From assembly GCA_017624955.1 (NCBI GenBank), contig JAGAMA010000002.1, positions 31,453-95,452 of the forward strand: a DNA stretch of 64,000 bases, read 5' to 3'. Position numbers and translations under genes: made by a program. This stretch comes from Alistipes sp. Its GTDB lineage: Bacteria; Bacteroidota; Bacteroidia; Bacteroidales; Rikenellaceae. Below the pieces are notes generated by a model. It was not told where the DNA came from. It saw nothing but the letters and a program-made list of their open reading frames with translations, and did no database searches. Shown here piece after piece: positions 1 through 8,798 of the stretch. How positions within the stretch are numbered: the stretch's first letter is position 1; each line of letters begins with the position of its first letter.

Positions 1-552
1 TCGATACCGAGCCGTGCCTATGAGGCCGGTGTATGGCAGAGTGTCTTGTCGGATCCGATCTACTATGGAGCCGATGCACGCGTTGCCCAGTACGATGGCG
101 AGGTATCTCTGACGGGGGTGTATCTGCGCAAAGATTTCCGTTTCGGCGGATTTCATTTGGACAACAGGGTATTGTTGCAGTGGAGCACGGAAGAAGAGAT
201 TGTGCCGGTTCCCCTGGCCGCCGCCTACCTCTCGTGGTACTACGAGTTCTGGGTGGTAAAAGATGTATTGCGCCTGCAGTTGGGTGTTGATGGGCATTAC
301 AACACGAAGTATTATGCCCCTTCGTACAACCCCGCGCTGTCGGTCTATTACAATCAACGCGAAATAGAGGTGGGCGAGTATCCCTACCTCGATGCCTTCG
401 TGATGGCCAAGTGGAAGCGTATGCGCATCTTCCTCAAATACCAGCATCTGAACAAGGGCTTGTTCGGCGAGGGGGCTTACTTCTCGGCGGCGGGCTACCC
501 GATGAATCCGGGTATGTTCAAGATGGGTATTTCGTGGGGCTTCTACGACTAA
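1..552 (+). CDS. Putative beta-barrel porin (Porin_10-like), 5' end outside window
   Basis: The reading frame is open from the first base, so the gene starts upstream and only its last 183 residues are seen. The sequence alternates hydrophobic and polar residues with many Tyr/Trp/Phe and ends in an aromatic-rich strand (GISWGFYD), as expected for the last strands of an outer-membrane beta-barrel. I recognise it as the Bacteroidetes putative porin family (Porin_10), a family of uncharacterised substrate range. An internal TTG at 46 is not a credible start because coding continues upstream of it. The lytic transglycosylase gene follows after 44 bases on the same strand, so the two may be co-transcribed. 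Barrel assignment is fairly secure; transport function is inferred. Confidence 0.7.
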   Translation, partial: SIPSRAYEAGVWQSVLSDPIYYGADARVAQYDGEVSLTGVYLRKDFRFGGFHLDNRVLLQWSTEEEIVPVPLAAAYLSWYYEFWVVKDVLRLQLGVDGHYNTKYYAPSYNPALSVYYNQREIEVGEYPYLDAFVMAKWKRMRIFLKYQHLNKGLFGEGAYFSAAGYPMNPGMFKMGISWGFYD

Positions 553-596
553 CGCGCTCTTCTGCACGGGATAAGCTGCCCGCAATGTAACATTTT

Positions 597-1298
597 ATGC
601 TGAAAAAGACCATTTTGGTCATTCTGTTCGTGTTGGGTCTTACGACCTTGAGCGGTAGCTACGACCGCATCGACGCCACAACTCGTGAGAACGCCTTGCT
701 GGCTGAGCGATTCGAACCGAATGACAAGATGATGTTGCTCGGCGAGGGCGAGTATCAGATCTCGGCCTACGACAACATCTTCCGTAACATTTGCGAAAGT
801 GAGGGCACCGATTGGCGCTTGATGTCGGCCATTGCCTATCACGAGTCGCGCTTCATGCCGGAACTTTGTTCGCCCCGTGGCGCACGCGGTATGATGCAGA
901 TTATGCCTCATGTGGCTCGACAGTTCGATGTCGCAGTCGAGGCGCTGAACGATCCGGCTACCAACATCAGCGTAGCCAACAAGGTGATGAATATGCTCAC
1001 GAAGATGATGCGTATTCCTGCCGAGGCCTCGGCCGAGGATCGTTTGAGTTTGATCCTGGCCGCTTATAACAGCGGTATCGGCCATGTGGCCGATGCCCGA
1101 CGCTTGGCCAAGGCACACGGCGAGAACCCCAACTCGTGGGAGTCGGTGGCTCGCTATTTGGAACTGAAGGCCGATCCGGCCTATTACGAGCACGAGGTGG
1201 TGAAGTATGGCCGCTTCTCGGGATCGCGACAGACGATCGCCTATGTGGAGAATGTCCGCAGCCGTTATGCCCGCTACTGCAACCGCGTAGCTCGTTAA
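597..1298 (+). CDS. Lytic murein transglycosylase, SLT domain (MltF-like)
   Basis: 233-residue exported enzyme that would cleave the MurNAc-GlcNAc bond of peptidoglycan in the periplasm, forming 1,6-anhydro ends. Residues 1-20 form a hydrophobic signal segment without an obvious lipobox. The SLT (goose-lysozyme-like) domain covers about 60-230: catalytic Glu is E83 in AYHESRF, followed by the GARGMMQIMP motif (95-104) and AAYNSG (155-160). It lacks the N-terminal solute-binding domain of E. coli MltF, so it is the short catalytic form common in Bacteroidetes. It lies between a porin gene and a NusG-type antiterminator, only 16 bases from the latter, suggesting one transcript. Family call is firm; exact cleavage preference is not visible. 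Confidence 0.88.
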   Translation: MLKKTILVILFVLGLTTLSGSYDRIDATTRENALLAERFEPNDKMMLLGEGEYQISAYDNIFRNICESEGTDWRLMSAIAYHESRFMPELCSPRGARGMMQIMPHVARQFDVAVEALNDPATNISVANKVMNMLTKMMRIPAEASAEDRLSLILAAYNSGIGHVADARRLAKAHGENPNSWESVARYLELKADPAYYEHEVVKYGRFSGSRQTIAYVENVRSRYARYCNRVAR

Positions 1299-1314
1299 AA
1301 AAGGAGTAAAAAAG

Positions 1315-1848
1315 ATGCAATCGGAACAGCCGGAAGAGATGATCTGGTTCGCCATGCGGGCCACCTACCGCCGCGAGATGATCGCGAAGCGGGCGCTCGA
1401 AGAGCGCGGTATCGAGAGCTTTGTTCCGATGCGCTATGAATTGAAGCTTCAGGGTGGACGCCGCAAGCGTAAGCTCGTGCCGGCGATCCACAACCTGATC
1501 TTCGTTCACGCCGAGCCCCAGGTGTTGCAGACCGTGAAGGCGCGTCTGCCCTATTTGCAGTACATGATTCGCAAGGGGGGCGAGAAGATTACCGTGCCCG
1601 AGGAGCAGATGCGGCGCTTTATTGCCGTGACGGATAGCCTCGATGCCGGTTTGACCTACTGCAACCCCGAGGAGCTGAAGCTCGAATTGGGGCAGCGCGT
1701 GAAGGTACACGGCGGCCCGTGTGACGGGCAGGAGGGTGTGCTGGTGAAGATACCCGGCTCGCGTTCGCGCCGCGTGGTGGTTGCCATCGAAGGCGTTACG
1801 GCCGTAGCCCTCGCCACGATGAAACCCGAACAGCTGGAGATGCTGTAA
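1315..1848 (+). CDS. UpxY-family transcription antiterminator (NusG paralogue)
   Basis: 177-residue NusG-like protein. An NGN domain spans about 9-105 (WFAMRATYRREMIAKRALEERGI onward, in the usual NusG fold order) and a KOW motif lies at about 125-150 (GQRVKVHGGPCDGQEGVLVKI region). UpxY proteins bind RNA polymerase early in capsular polysaccharide operons and suppress termination in the leader. The start is supported by an AGGAG ribosome site at 1303-1307. Here there is no UpxZ partner and no glycosyltransferase gene; upstream is a transglycosylase and downstream, convergent, a pectate lyase. It is therefore an orphan copy that must act in trans or on a different target. The stop codon is the first triplet of a 7-bp-period array. 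Confidence 0.82.
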   Translation: MQSEQPEEMIWFAMRATYRREMIAKRALEERGIESFVPMRYELKLQGGRRKRKLVPAIHNLIFVHAEPQVLQTVKARLPYLQYMIRKGGEKITVPEEQMRRFIAVTDSLDAGLTYCNPEELKLELGQRVKVHGGPCDGQEGVLVKIPGSRSRRVVVAIEGVTAVALATMKPEQLEML

Positions 1849-2005
1849 GTTAAAAGTTAAAAGTTGAAAGTTGAAAGTTGAGAGTTGAAAGTTTTTTCGT
1901 GCTTTCAGCCGCGCAACAAAAAAAAAGGGAGATAGCCTGACGTTGGCTATCTCCCTTATTGTTGAGCTGACTAATTTTCAACTATCAACTTTTAACTTTC
2001 AACTT
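1847..2005. repeat. Composite intergenic element, copy 1: inverted 7-bp arrays around a hairpin
   Basis: From the UpxY stop codon an array of 7-bp units (AAGTTAA, AAGTTGA and variants) runs to about 1893. A linker (TTTTTTCGTGCTTTCAG) and a hairpin (1925-1957) follow, then an inverted array of CTTTCAA/CTTTTAA units (1976-2005) that runs into the pectate lyase stop codon. The same layout, linker and stem are found in reverse orientation at 39924-40042. This fills the whole gap between two convergent genes. Confidence 0.85.
1925..1957. terminator. Bidirectional terminator hairpin between upxY-like and pectate lyase genes
   Basis: A 13-bp perfect stem (AAGGGAGATAGCC at 1925-1937 with its complement at 1945-1957, loop of 7) preceded by an A run, giving a U run for the minus-strand transcript. 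It serves convergent genes. Confidence 0.7.
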
Positions 2006-4065
2006 TACTGCTGTCCCGTTCCGTTGTCGGCGGCAAAGGGAGCCGATGCGTAGCCCTCCATCTTACCGACACCTGCACCGGCACGCACGATAGCGGCCAC
2101 CTCCGAGGCGCTATCATATACATAGGTATAGGCGGGCTTAAAGTCGGCATAGACGAGCGGTGTGGCGAGCTTCTCGCCGTTGTAGGCCTTCCACTCCAGG
2201 TTCGTGAAGGGGTAGGGGTCGGAGGCATTCGAGGGCTTGTTCGTAAACTCGTTGTTATCGGCATAGAGGTAGCCCGCTACGCTGCCCGTGAGGTTCGATA
2301 CCCACGACGAGCCACTCTTCTTGGCCGGGAAGGTGCAGATGTCGGTCGGCAGGTGTACATTGTCGAAGGCGTTGTGCTCGACGAGCACCATTGCGCCGTA
2401 GGCGCTACCCACGCCGTAGGTCGTGCAGCCGTTGTAGAAGTTGTTGTAAACATGCACCTTGCCGAATCTTACGCGCGGATGGCGGGATGAGGACTCGTCG
2501 AAGAAGTTGTGGTGGAAGGTGGCGGTGATGGCCACATCCTCCGTGGCGGAGTTCGAGTGGCCCACGAGGCTCGATTTCTGCGTCTTGATGTAGTGACACC
2601 AAGATACGGTCACGCCACTCGTGGCGTGCGTAATGTCGCACGAACCATCCTCGTAGTCCTTCTCCTGGTTTACCGACTCGAAGGTGCAGTGATCGACCCA
2701 GACGTTTTTGCTCTCCTGCATCGAGATTCCGTCCGCACCGTTGTCGGCCTTCGGCATGACGATATAGATGTTGCGGATGATGATGTTCTGGGCCTCGTTG
2801 AGGAAGAAGCCGACGTTTTGCATCTTGAACGAATCGGTGCCGTAGATCGTGATGTTGCTCGTACGCTTGATATCGAACCAGGGGCTGTCCGAATCACGAC
2901 CATCCGAGGCGGTAAAGGTGCCGCTGAGCCATACGATGGCCGGGGTGGTCGATTTGTTCTTTTCGCGCAGCTTCAGCCAGTCGCGGAAGGCCGTGCCCGA
3001 GTTGAAGTGGTGGGTATTGGCGGCCGTAGCCCCTGCACCACCCGTCGTCTCTTGGCCGTAGCCATAGATCACCGTCGGATCGACTGCGCCCGCATTCGCG
3101 GTGCAGCTTGCCCGGATCGAGACGAGCTTCAGCAGTGCCCCTTCGGTGGAGGCGTAGAGCGTAATCTCGCCCGATGAGGTTTGCTTCGGGGCGGTAATCG
3201 TTACCGAGGCCTCCTCGACCTTGACACGCCAACCTTCGGGGCGCTCGATGGCGATCTCCTTCACGCCCTGCTGTGTCAGGGCAAAGGTGCGCGTCTCGCC
3301 CGCCTCGAATTTCTCCTGCGGCTCGGCCGTGAGGGAGAAGCGTACCGACCCCGTGATCGGAATCGAGAGCTCCTCGCCCGAGAGGAGCGTGAGGAGCAGC
3401 GTAGTTCCGTCATCGCTTACCTTGGCCGCGAGGAAGAATCCCGTGGGGACTTTGCTCGGGTCGGCCACAATCGGGTCGCCATTGACATCGGTCATGCGTT
3501 GCGGACCGCGACCATCGTGGAGGTCAATGGTCCAAAAGCCCTGCTCGTCGATGCCGAGCGTGGGGGCTGTGCCCTGCGCTCCGTCAGCGCCCGTGCTACC
3601 CGTCTGGCCCTTGTTGCCAAGGCCCTGTACGGGGTTACCCTCCGTGTCGAGGAGCAGTTGCCAGGTCGAGCCATCGTACGAGAGGTACCAATAGCCGTCC
3701 GTGGGGTCGATCTTCAGCAGCGGCATCGAGATCTTGCCCATCTCGCCCACAGCACCCTCCGGTCCGATGTCGCCCGTCTCGCCCTTTGTGCCGGGCGAGA
3801 GGGTGATCGTCGTGCCGTCGTTGTAGGTGATCGTCACCGAGCCCTCCGTTTCGCCGACGGAGGTGATGTAACGCGCTCCGTGGAGCGAGCCGATAAGGGT
3901 TTGATAGCTCTTCAGGTCGTTGTTGATGGCCGTGAGCGAGGCTTGTGCCGCCTCGATACGCTGGCTGAGGTCCTTCAGGTCGTCGCGGAGCGCCGAGTCA
4001 TCATACTCGTCGCCGCAACCCGTCATGAGTAGCGTCGTCAGTAGCAGGTAGAGCAGTTTTCGCAT
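2005..4065 (-). CDS. Pectate lyase lipoprotein (PL1) with N-terminal DUF4988 coiled-coil region
   Basis: 686 residues. A lipobox (LLMTGC, Cys17) predicts an outer-membrane lipoprotein. Residues about 20-60 form a coiled coil, then come beta-rich and Gly-rich collagen-like stretches (GPEGAVGEMG, GSTGADGAQG) typical of the DUF4988 region in gut Bacteroidetes enzymes. The C-terminal half (about 330-650) is a right-handed beta-helix pectate lyase: WVDHCTF near 456 holds the family's conserved Asp-His, and SRHPRVR near 527 is the RxPxxR motif containing the catalytic Arg. It should cut alpha-1,4-polygalacturonate by beta-elimination at the cell surface. The S9 peptidase gene is 37 bases upstream on the same strand. 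The GH105 and second PL1 genes at 60-63 kb would use the products. Confidence 0.88.
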   Translation of the reverse strand: MRKLLYLLLTTLLMTGCGDEYDDSALRDDLKDLSQRIEAAQASLTAINNDLKSYQTLIGSLHGARYITSVGETEGSVTITYNDGTTITLSPGTKGETGDIGPEGAVGEMGKISMPLLKIDPTDGYWYLSYDGSTWQLLLDTEGNPVQGLGNKGQTGSTGADGAQGTAPTLGIDEQGFWTIDLHDGRGPQRMTDVNGDPIVADPSKVPTGFFLAAKVSDDGTTLLLTLLSGEELSIPITGSVRFSLTAEPQEKFEAGETRTFALTQQGVKEIAIERPEGWRVKVEEASVTITAPKQTSSGEITLYASTEGALLKLVSIRASCTANAGAVDPTVIYGYGQETTGGAGATAANTHHFNSGTAFRDWLKLREKNKSTTPAIVWLSGTFTASDGRDSDSPWFDIKRTSNITIYGTDSFKMQNVGFFLNEAQNIIIRNIYIVMPKADNGADGISMQESKNVWVDHCTFESVNQEKDYEDGSCDITHATSGVTVSWCHYIKTQKSSLVGHSNSATEDVAITATFHHNFFDESSSRHPRVRFGKVHVYNNFYNGCTTYGVGSAYGAMVLVEHNAFDNVHLPTDICTFPAKKSGSSWVSNLTGSVAGYLYADNNEFTNKPSNASDPYPFTNLEWKAYNGEKLATPLVYADFKPAYTYVYDSASEVAAIVRAGAGVGKMEGYASAPFAADNGTGQQ

Positions 4066-4102
4066 GGTCGTAGTGTCAGGTAGGTATTGGAGTTGTAATG
4101 TC

Positions 4103-6217
4103 TTACTGTTTTACATATTTGTCGAGCCAGCCGAAGAACTCGCGGTTCCAAACGAGCGAGTTTTGCGGTTTGAAGACCTGGTGGGCCTCATTCTCGAACG
4201 ATACGAGGCGCGAGGGGATACCCTTCAGGCGGGCTGCCGTGAAGGCCTCGAGCGACTGCGTGTAGGGGATGCGGTAGTCGTACTCGCCCGTGATGATCAG
4301 GATAGGCGTATCCCACTTATTGACAAACTTGTGGGGCGAGTTGGCATAGGAGCGCTGTGCCGTGGCATTCTTCGTATCCCAATACGAGCCACCGTAGTCG
4401 TTATTGACAAACCAAAGCTCCTCCGTGTGGCCATACATCGACTCGAAGTTGAAGATACCGCAGTGGGCGATGAAGGCCTTGAAACGCTTCTCGTGGTGGC
4501 CGGCCAGGTAGTAGACCGAGTAGCCGCCATACGAAGCACCTACGCAACCCATGCGCTCCTCGTCGGCCCACGGCTCCTTGGCTACATCGTCAATGGCCGA
4601 GAGGTAGTCGCGGATGTTCTGACCCGAGTAGTCGCCCGAGATCTGATCGAGCCACTCCTGACCGAACGACGGCAGACCGCGGCGGTTGGGCGATACGACC
4701 ACATAGCCCTGGGCTGCCATGAGCTGGAAGTTCCAGCGGTAGCTCCACGATTGCGAGACAACGCTCTGCGGACCGCCCTGGCAGTAGAGCAGCGTGGGGT
4801 ACTTCTTCGCGGGGTCGAAGTTGGGGGGCAGGGTCACCCAGACGAGCATCTGCTTGCCGTCGGTGGTCTTGACCCAACGCTTCTGCACCTCGCCGAGCGT
4901 AATCTGATCGTAGATCGGCTGGTTGATGAACGAGAGCTGCGCCATCTCGCCGCTCCGGCCATCAATCGTAAAGAACTCGGTGGCCATCGTCAGGCGCGTT
5001 ACCTCGGCAGCGATCAGATCGCCCACCTTCGTAAAGGCGTTGATGTCGTGGTCGCCCTTCGTCAGCACCTCCACCTCGCCGTCCGTGAGCTTCACGCGGC
5101 AGATCTGGTGCGTGGCCTCGATCGGAGCGATGAAGTAGAGCTCCTCGTTGCCGTTCCACACCGTATTGGCGGCGTTGTAGTCGAAATCTTCGGTCAGGTC
5201 GCGCATCTCCTCGGTCGCGGTGTTGTAGACAAACAGGCGCTCCTTGTCCGACTCGTTGCCTGCACGGCGCATCGAGCGGAAGGCAATCCACTCATCCGAG
5301 GGCGAGAATACGGGATATTTGTCGTAACCGGGCATCACCTCGCGCGCCTCCTCCGAGGGCTTGCAGATGTTCTTCGTCTTGCCCGTGGCTACCTCGTAGA
5401 GGTAGATATCCGAGTCGGTCGATACGGCATACGCAGTACCCGTGAGGGGCTTACCCGTGTAGGCTAACACCGTACCTGCGTTGTTCCAGGCGATCTCGGC
5501 CATGTCGAAGTAGGGGGCCAGGGGAGCATCCCAGGCGGCCTCGGCACCGATGATATCGACACCCTCGGCGAGCTTGCCCTCCTGCAGGTCGGCTACGAAG
5601 ATGTGGCGATAGTCGCCCTCCTCCCAATAGTCCCAGTGGCGAACCATCAGGTCGTCGTAGATGCGGGCCTTCGACTTATCCATATCCTTGTGTACATCGG
5701 CCGAGCGGCGGTCGGCCACATGCACCGTGCGCACATACCAGGCCTTATCCTCGCTCGGAGCGATGCCGTAGCCCTCGATGTCGAACGCAAAGTCCGACAC
5801 CTGCTGCGGATCTTCGCCTGCGGCGGTCATCTTCCAAAGCTGCATCGAGCCCGAGCGGTTCGAGAGGAAGTAGATCGACTCGCCGTCGGCGCTCCAGGTG
5901 GGGGCGGTAGCCGTCGAGGAGGTGTCGCTGAGCTTTACGACCTCTTTCGTGGCTACGTTCTCTTTCCACAGGGTCGTGACACCTCGGTTCTCGGCCATCG
6001 AGTAGTCGGTCTGGGCGTAGAGTAGCCACGCTCCGTCGGGCGAGAGCGAGGACTGCGAGGCACGACTGAATTTCCAGATCACCTCGGGCGTAAGACGCTT
6101 CTCGGCCTTCTCTTGAGCCGTGAGGGTATTGTCGATCGTAAGCGGAGATAGTCGGTTCTCTTGACACGACTGAAGCCCCAGTGCAGCAATAGCCATCATG
6201 AGCAGGAATTTTTTCAT
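4103..6217 (-). CDS. S9-family serine peptidase (DPP/acylaminoacyl-peptidase type), lipoprotein
   Basis: 704 residues. Lipobox LGLQSC (Cys18) at the N-terminus. Residues about 40-450 form a beta-propeller (WD40/PD40-like repeats such as APTWSADGESIYFLSNRSG), and the C-terminal 250 residues are an alpha/beta hydrolase with Ser near 561 in GASYGGYS, Asp near 648 in GEYDYRIPY and His near 679 in NEAHQVF. This is the layout of periplasmic dipeptidyl-peptidase 5-like enzymes of Bacteroidetes that release dipeptides from oligopeptides. The GASYGGY motif fits S9C/DPP5 rather than DPP4 (GWSYGG). Exact dipeptide preference cannot be read. It sits head-to-head with the Nudix gene at 6272 and 37 bases upstream of the pectate lyase. 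Confidence 0.88.
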   Translation of the reverse strand: MKKFLLMMAIAALGLQSCQENRLSPLTIDNTLTAQEKAEKRLTPEVIWKFSRASQSSLSPDGAWLLYAQTDYSMAENRGVTTLWKENVATKEVVKLSDTSSTATAPTWSADGESIYFLSNRSGSMQLWKMTAAGEDPQQVSDFAFDIEGYGIAPSEDKAWYVRTVHVADRRSADVHKDMDKSKARIYDDLMVRHWDYWEEGDYRHIFVADLQEGKLAEGVDIIGAEAAWDAPLAPYFDMAEIAWNNAGTVLAYTGKPLTGTAYAVSTDSDIYLYEVATGKTKNICKPSEEAREVMPGYDKYPVFSPSDEWIAFRSMRRAGNESDKERLFVYNTATEEMRDLTEDFDYNAANTVWNGNEELYFIAPIEATHQICRVKLTDGEVEVLTKGDHDINAFTKVGDLIAAEVTRLTMATEFFTIDGRSGEMAQLSFINQPIYDQITLGEVQKRWVKTTDGKQMLVWVTLPPNFDPAKKYPTLLYCQGGPQSVVSQSWSYRWNFQLMAAQGYVVVSPNRRGLPSFGQEWLDQISGDYSGQNIRDYLSAIDDVAKEPWADEERMGCVGASYGGYSVYYLAGHHEKRFKAFIAHCGIFNFESMYGHTEELWFVNNDYGGSYWDTKNATAQRSYANSPHKFVNKWDTPILIITGEYDYRIPYTQSLEAFTAARLKGIPSRLVSFENEAHQVFKPQNSLVWNREFFGWLDKYVKQ

Positions 6218-6222
6218 TTTCG

Positions 6223-6253
6223 TTGCGGTTTTTCGTGTTTATGCTTAAATTTG
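6223..6253 (+). promoter_or_regulatory. Bacteroidetes promoter for the 6272-9359 operon
   Basis: TTG at 6223-6225, 20-base spacer, TAAATTTG at 6246-6253, matching the -33/-7 consensus. The start codon of the Nudix gene is 19 bases downstream. Confidence 0.6.
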
Positions 6254-6271
6254 TAGTCCAATAGTTAAGGT

Positions 6272-6886
6272 ATGGAACAGACGATCTATTTTCAAGATAA
6301 GTCGCTCACATTCAGTCGCGTGCGGGCTACGGAAACGGATTTTGTAATCCCCTCCGGGGAGGCCGCTTCGCTCACAAGAGCGAAGATACTGAATTTTTTC
6401 GAAATTCACAACTCCATCCGCGTACTATGCGACGATCCCGAGGAGGCGTTTCGTCGTTTTGGCGAGGAGTTTACGCTGATCGAGGCGGCGGGTGGCGTGG
6501 TGGTCAATGGGCGCGGCGAGTGGCTCATGATTCGCCGTAACAACCGCTGGGATCTCCCCAAAGGGCATGTTGAGGCGGGCGAGAGCTTCGATCGTTGCGC
6601 CGAGCGCGAGATTGAGGAGGAGACGGGTGTGAAGGCGGCCGTCTTGCGCCCCTTGTGCGACACCTGGCACGCCTATTTCTTCCCCAAGACCCAGCGCTGG
6701 GAGCTTAAGCGCACTCATTGGTACCTGTTGCGCTCGACCGAGCGTGGCGAACTCAAACCCCAGACCGAGGAGGGAATTGTCGAGGTGGCCTGGTGCACGC
6801 CGAACGATGTGGAGCACTATTTGAAGGAGAGCTACCCGACAATCCGTCGCGTGGTGGAGGCGTTGCGCCAGGTGGTGCGCCGCTAA
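6272..6886 (+). CDS. Nudix hydrolase
   Basis: 204 residues. A complete Nudix box runs from G98 to V120 (G, E104, R112-E113, E116-E117, G119), so the metal-binding and catalytic glutamates are present. The N-terminal 70 residues are an extra region that I cannot assign. The family hydrolyses nucleoside diphosphates linked to another moiety, and the GHVEAGE form of the box is common in ADP-ribose/diadenosine-type enzymes, but the substrate cannot be chosen from sequence. It is the first gene of an operon with an outer-membrane barrel and an L,D-transpeptidase; the reason for that pairing is not evident. Confidence 0.85.
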   Translation: MEQTIYFQDKSLTFSRVRATETDFVIPSGEAASLTRAKILNFFEIHNSIRVLCDDPEEAFRRFGEEFTLIEAAGGVVVNGRGEWLMIRRNNRWDLPKGHVEAGESFDRCAEREIEEETGVKAAVLRPLCDTWHAYFFPKTQRWELKRTHWYLLRSTERGELKPQTEEGIVEVAWCTPNDVEHYLKESYPTIRRVVEALRQVVRR

Positions 6887-6921
6887 TCCTTCGAGGTGGA
6901 GTCTCTGTGCCGTAATACGTT

Positions 6922-8775
6922 ATGAAGGGAGGTCGATACATAGCCTTTTTGCTCATGCTGCTCACGCTCGGAGCGGTGCAGGAGGTGCGTGCCGACGATC
7001 CCCCCAAGGCGCGTCGCTCCCCTGCACGATTTGCCCCCACCGAGAATACCGAATTAGCCCCTGCTGATACGGCACAACTGCAACGCACCGACCGCCTTTA
7101 CGACAGTATTCGTGCCAAAACGGGGCGCTCGAAGCTGACCAAAGCACTCTATCATACGCTCTTTCGTCGTCCGGTACGCGATACAACGCACCGCGCCCGT
7201 ATCGTGGACGAGGCGGCACCGATGCGACCCTATGCGGGCCGCGAGATCGGCAAGATTACGATCGAGCGTCTCCACCCCTTCGATAAGGATGGCAACTGGT
7301 GGGAACGTGCCGCCAATAACCTCCATGCGCTGACCCGCTATCGGATTATTCACCGCGACCTGCTCTTCGGCGTGGGCGATCGGCTCGATCCAGACCTTGT
7401 GGCGCGTAACAAACAGCTCCTGCAGTCACGTCGTTACATCTCGGATGTCGATGTGCGCATTGTGCCCGACACGCTCGATACGACCCGCGTCGATGTGGTG
7501 ATTCGCACACGCGATAACTGGACCATCGATGTCGATGCAGGTGTCCACTCGGGTGGGGAGTTTTCGCTGGGTCTCTCGGAGTCGAACCTCTGGGGTCGAG
7601 GTCATGAGTTGCGCCTGGAGACCAATCTCAATTACCGCAATTTCGACTATGGCGGCAACCTGGTCGAATACCATGTTCCCAACATGTGGGGTTCGTTCTA
7701 TGAGTTTGGCTTTGAGGCGGGTAAGGAGTTCAATCGTTCGCGCTTTGCCCTGCTTTTGAAGAAAGATTTTCTGCGCATGACGGACTATGAGGTGGGTGTG
7801 GAGTATCGCCGCTCGAAGGAGAAGCACCACTTCCCCGATCGGGATACCACGGAGCTGGTCAATAGCCGCAAGATCGACCTGTGGGGAGGTTATTCGTACT
7901 ATTTGAACGGCATCGATGCCAGCCTCTACCTCACGGGGCGCTACCGTTACTACCGCTCCCTGCTTCGTCCGCAGGATAGCTCCGATGTGATGCACCCCGC
8001 GCTGCACGATCACGATCTGTGGCTCACGGGGTTGGGCCTTTACCGCGAACACTTCTACTCGGCTACGATGATGTATGGCTACGGTAAGCGCGAGTATCTT
8101 TCGGAGGGTTTTCGCAGTGAGCTGACGGCCGGCTATCGCTGGGGCGAGTTTAGCGATGATCTCTACCTCGGCCTTTCGCATACGATGGGGGGCTTCCTGC
8201 GCATGGGCTACCTGATGGGGCGCGTGGAGCTGGGCAGCTATATCAACGAGGATAACGAGTGGCGGCAGGCGGCTTTGGATGCCCGTGTGGAGTGGATTTC
8301 GAACCTCTACAAGATGCGCCGAACCCATGTGCGTCAATTCCTCAAGTTGGGCTATACGCAGGGGTGGGATCGCCTGAGCGGAGCCGATGAGTGGCTCGAG
8401 TTTACCAAGCACCAGGGGTTGCGCGTGCTGGACGAGAAACTGCTCGGAACAACGCGCCTGGTGCTGAATGCCGAGACGGTGTTCTTCACCCCCTACGAGC
8501 CGCTGGGCTTTAAGATGACCCTCTTTACCTTCCTCGATGGCGGCCTTTTGGGTTATCACGACAACCTTTTTAAGAACGATCCTTGGTGCGCGTTCGGTAT
8601 CGGTCTGCGTGTGCGTAACGAGCGCCTCGTGTTCCGCACCCTGCAGATCCGCCTCGGCATCGCCTTTGGTCGCAAGGGGTGGGCCGAAAGCGAGTGGATT
8701 CGCCTCTCGAGTGAGCCCGATCTGCAGCAATTCCGCTATACGCCCCAAAAGCCCGATGTGCTGATTTATAAGTAA
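6922..8775 (+). CDS. Omp85/TamA-like outer-membrane protein with POTRA-type domain
   Basis: 617 residues with a cleavable signal peptide ending near VRADD (about 25). After a polar, charged linker, residues about 104-180 look like a POTRA domain (IGKITIERLHPF ... VDVVIRTRDNWTIDVDAG), and about 200-617 alternate in the manner of a 16-strand barrel (GGEFSLGLSESNLWGRGHEL is the usual first-strand pattern of the bacterial surface antigen family). It is shorter than BamA, with about one POTRA, so a TamA-like or accessory Omp85 role is likelier. It lies 35 bases after the Nudix gene and 23 bases before the L,D-transpeptidase, suggesting cell-envelope work. It may insert or translocate outer-membrane components; direct partners are unknown. 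Confidence 0.75.
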   Translation: MKGGRYIAFLLMLLTLGAVQEVRADDPPKARRSPARFAPTENTELAPADTAQLQRTDRLYDSIRAKTGRSKLTKALYHTLFRRPVRDTTHRARIVDEAAPMRPYAGREIGKITIERLHPFDKDGNWWERAANNLHALTRYRIIHRDLLFGVGDRLDPDLVARNKQLLQSRRYISDVDVRIVPDTLDTTRVDVVIRTRDNWTIDVDAGVHSGGEFSLGLSESNLWGRGHELRLETNLNYRNFDYGGNLVEYHVPNMWGSFYEFGFEAGKEFNRSRFALLLKKDFLRMTDYEVGVEYRRSKEKHHFPDRDTTELVNSRKIDLWGGYSYYLNGIDASLYLTGRYRYYRSLLRPQDSSDVMHPALHDHDLWLTGLGLYREHFYSATMMYGYGKREYLSEGFRSELTAGYRWGEFSDDLYLGLSHTMGGFLRMGYLMGRVELGSYINEDNEWRQAALDARVEWISNLYKMRRTHVRQFLKLGYTQGWDRLSGADEWLEFTKHQGLRVLDEKLLGTTRLVLNAETVFFTPYEPLGFKMTLFTFLDGGLLGYHDNLFKNDPWCAFGIGLRVRNERLVFRTLQIRLGIAFGRKGWAESEWIRLSSEPDLQQFRYTPQKPDVLIYK

Positions 8776-8798
8776 CTAAAAATCAAAAAATACCCGCT

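Noticed and set aside
1847-2005. Heptad arrays considered as a CRISPR array
   Set aside because: Units are 7 bp, with no 20-40 bp repeat/spacer structure and no cas genes.
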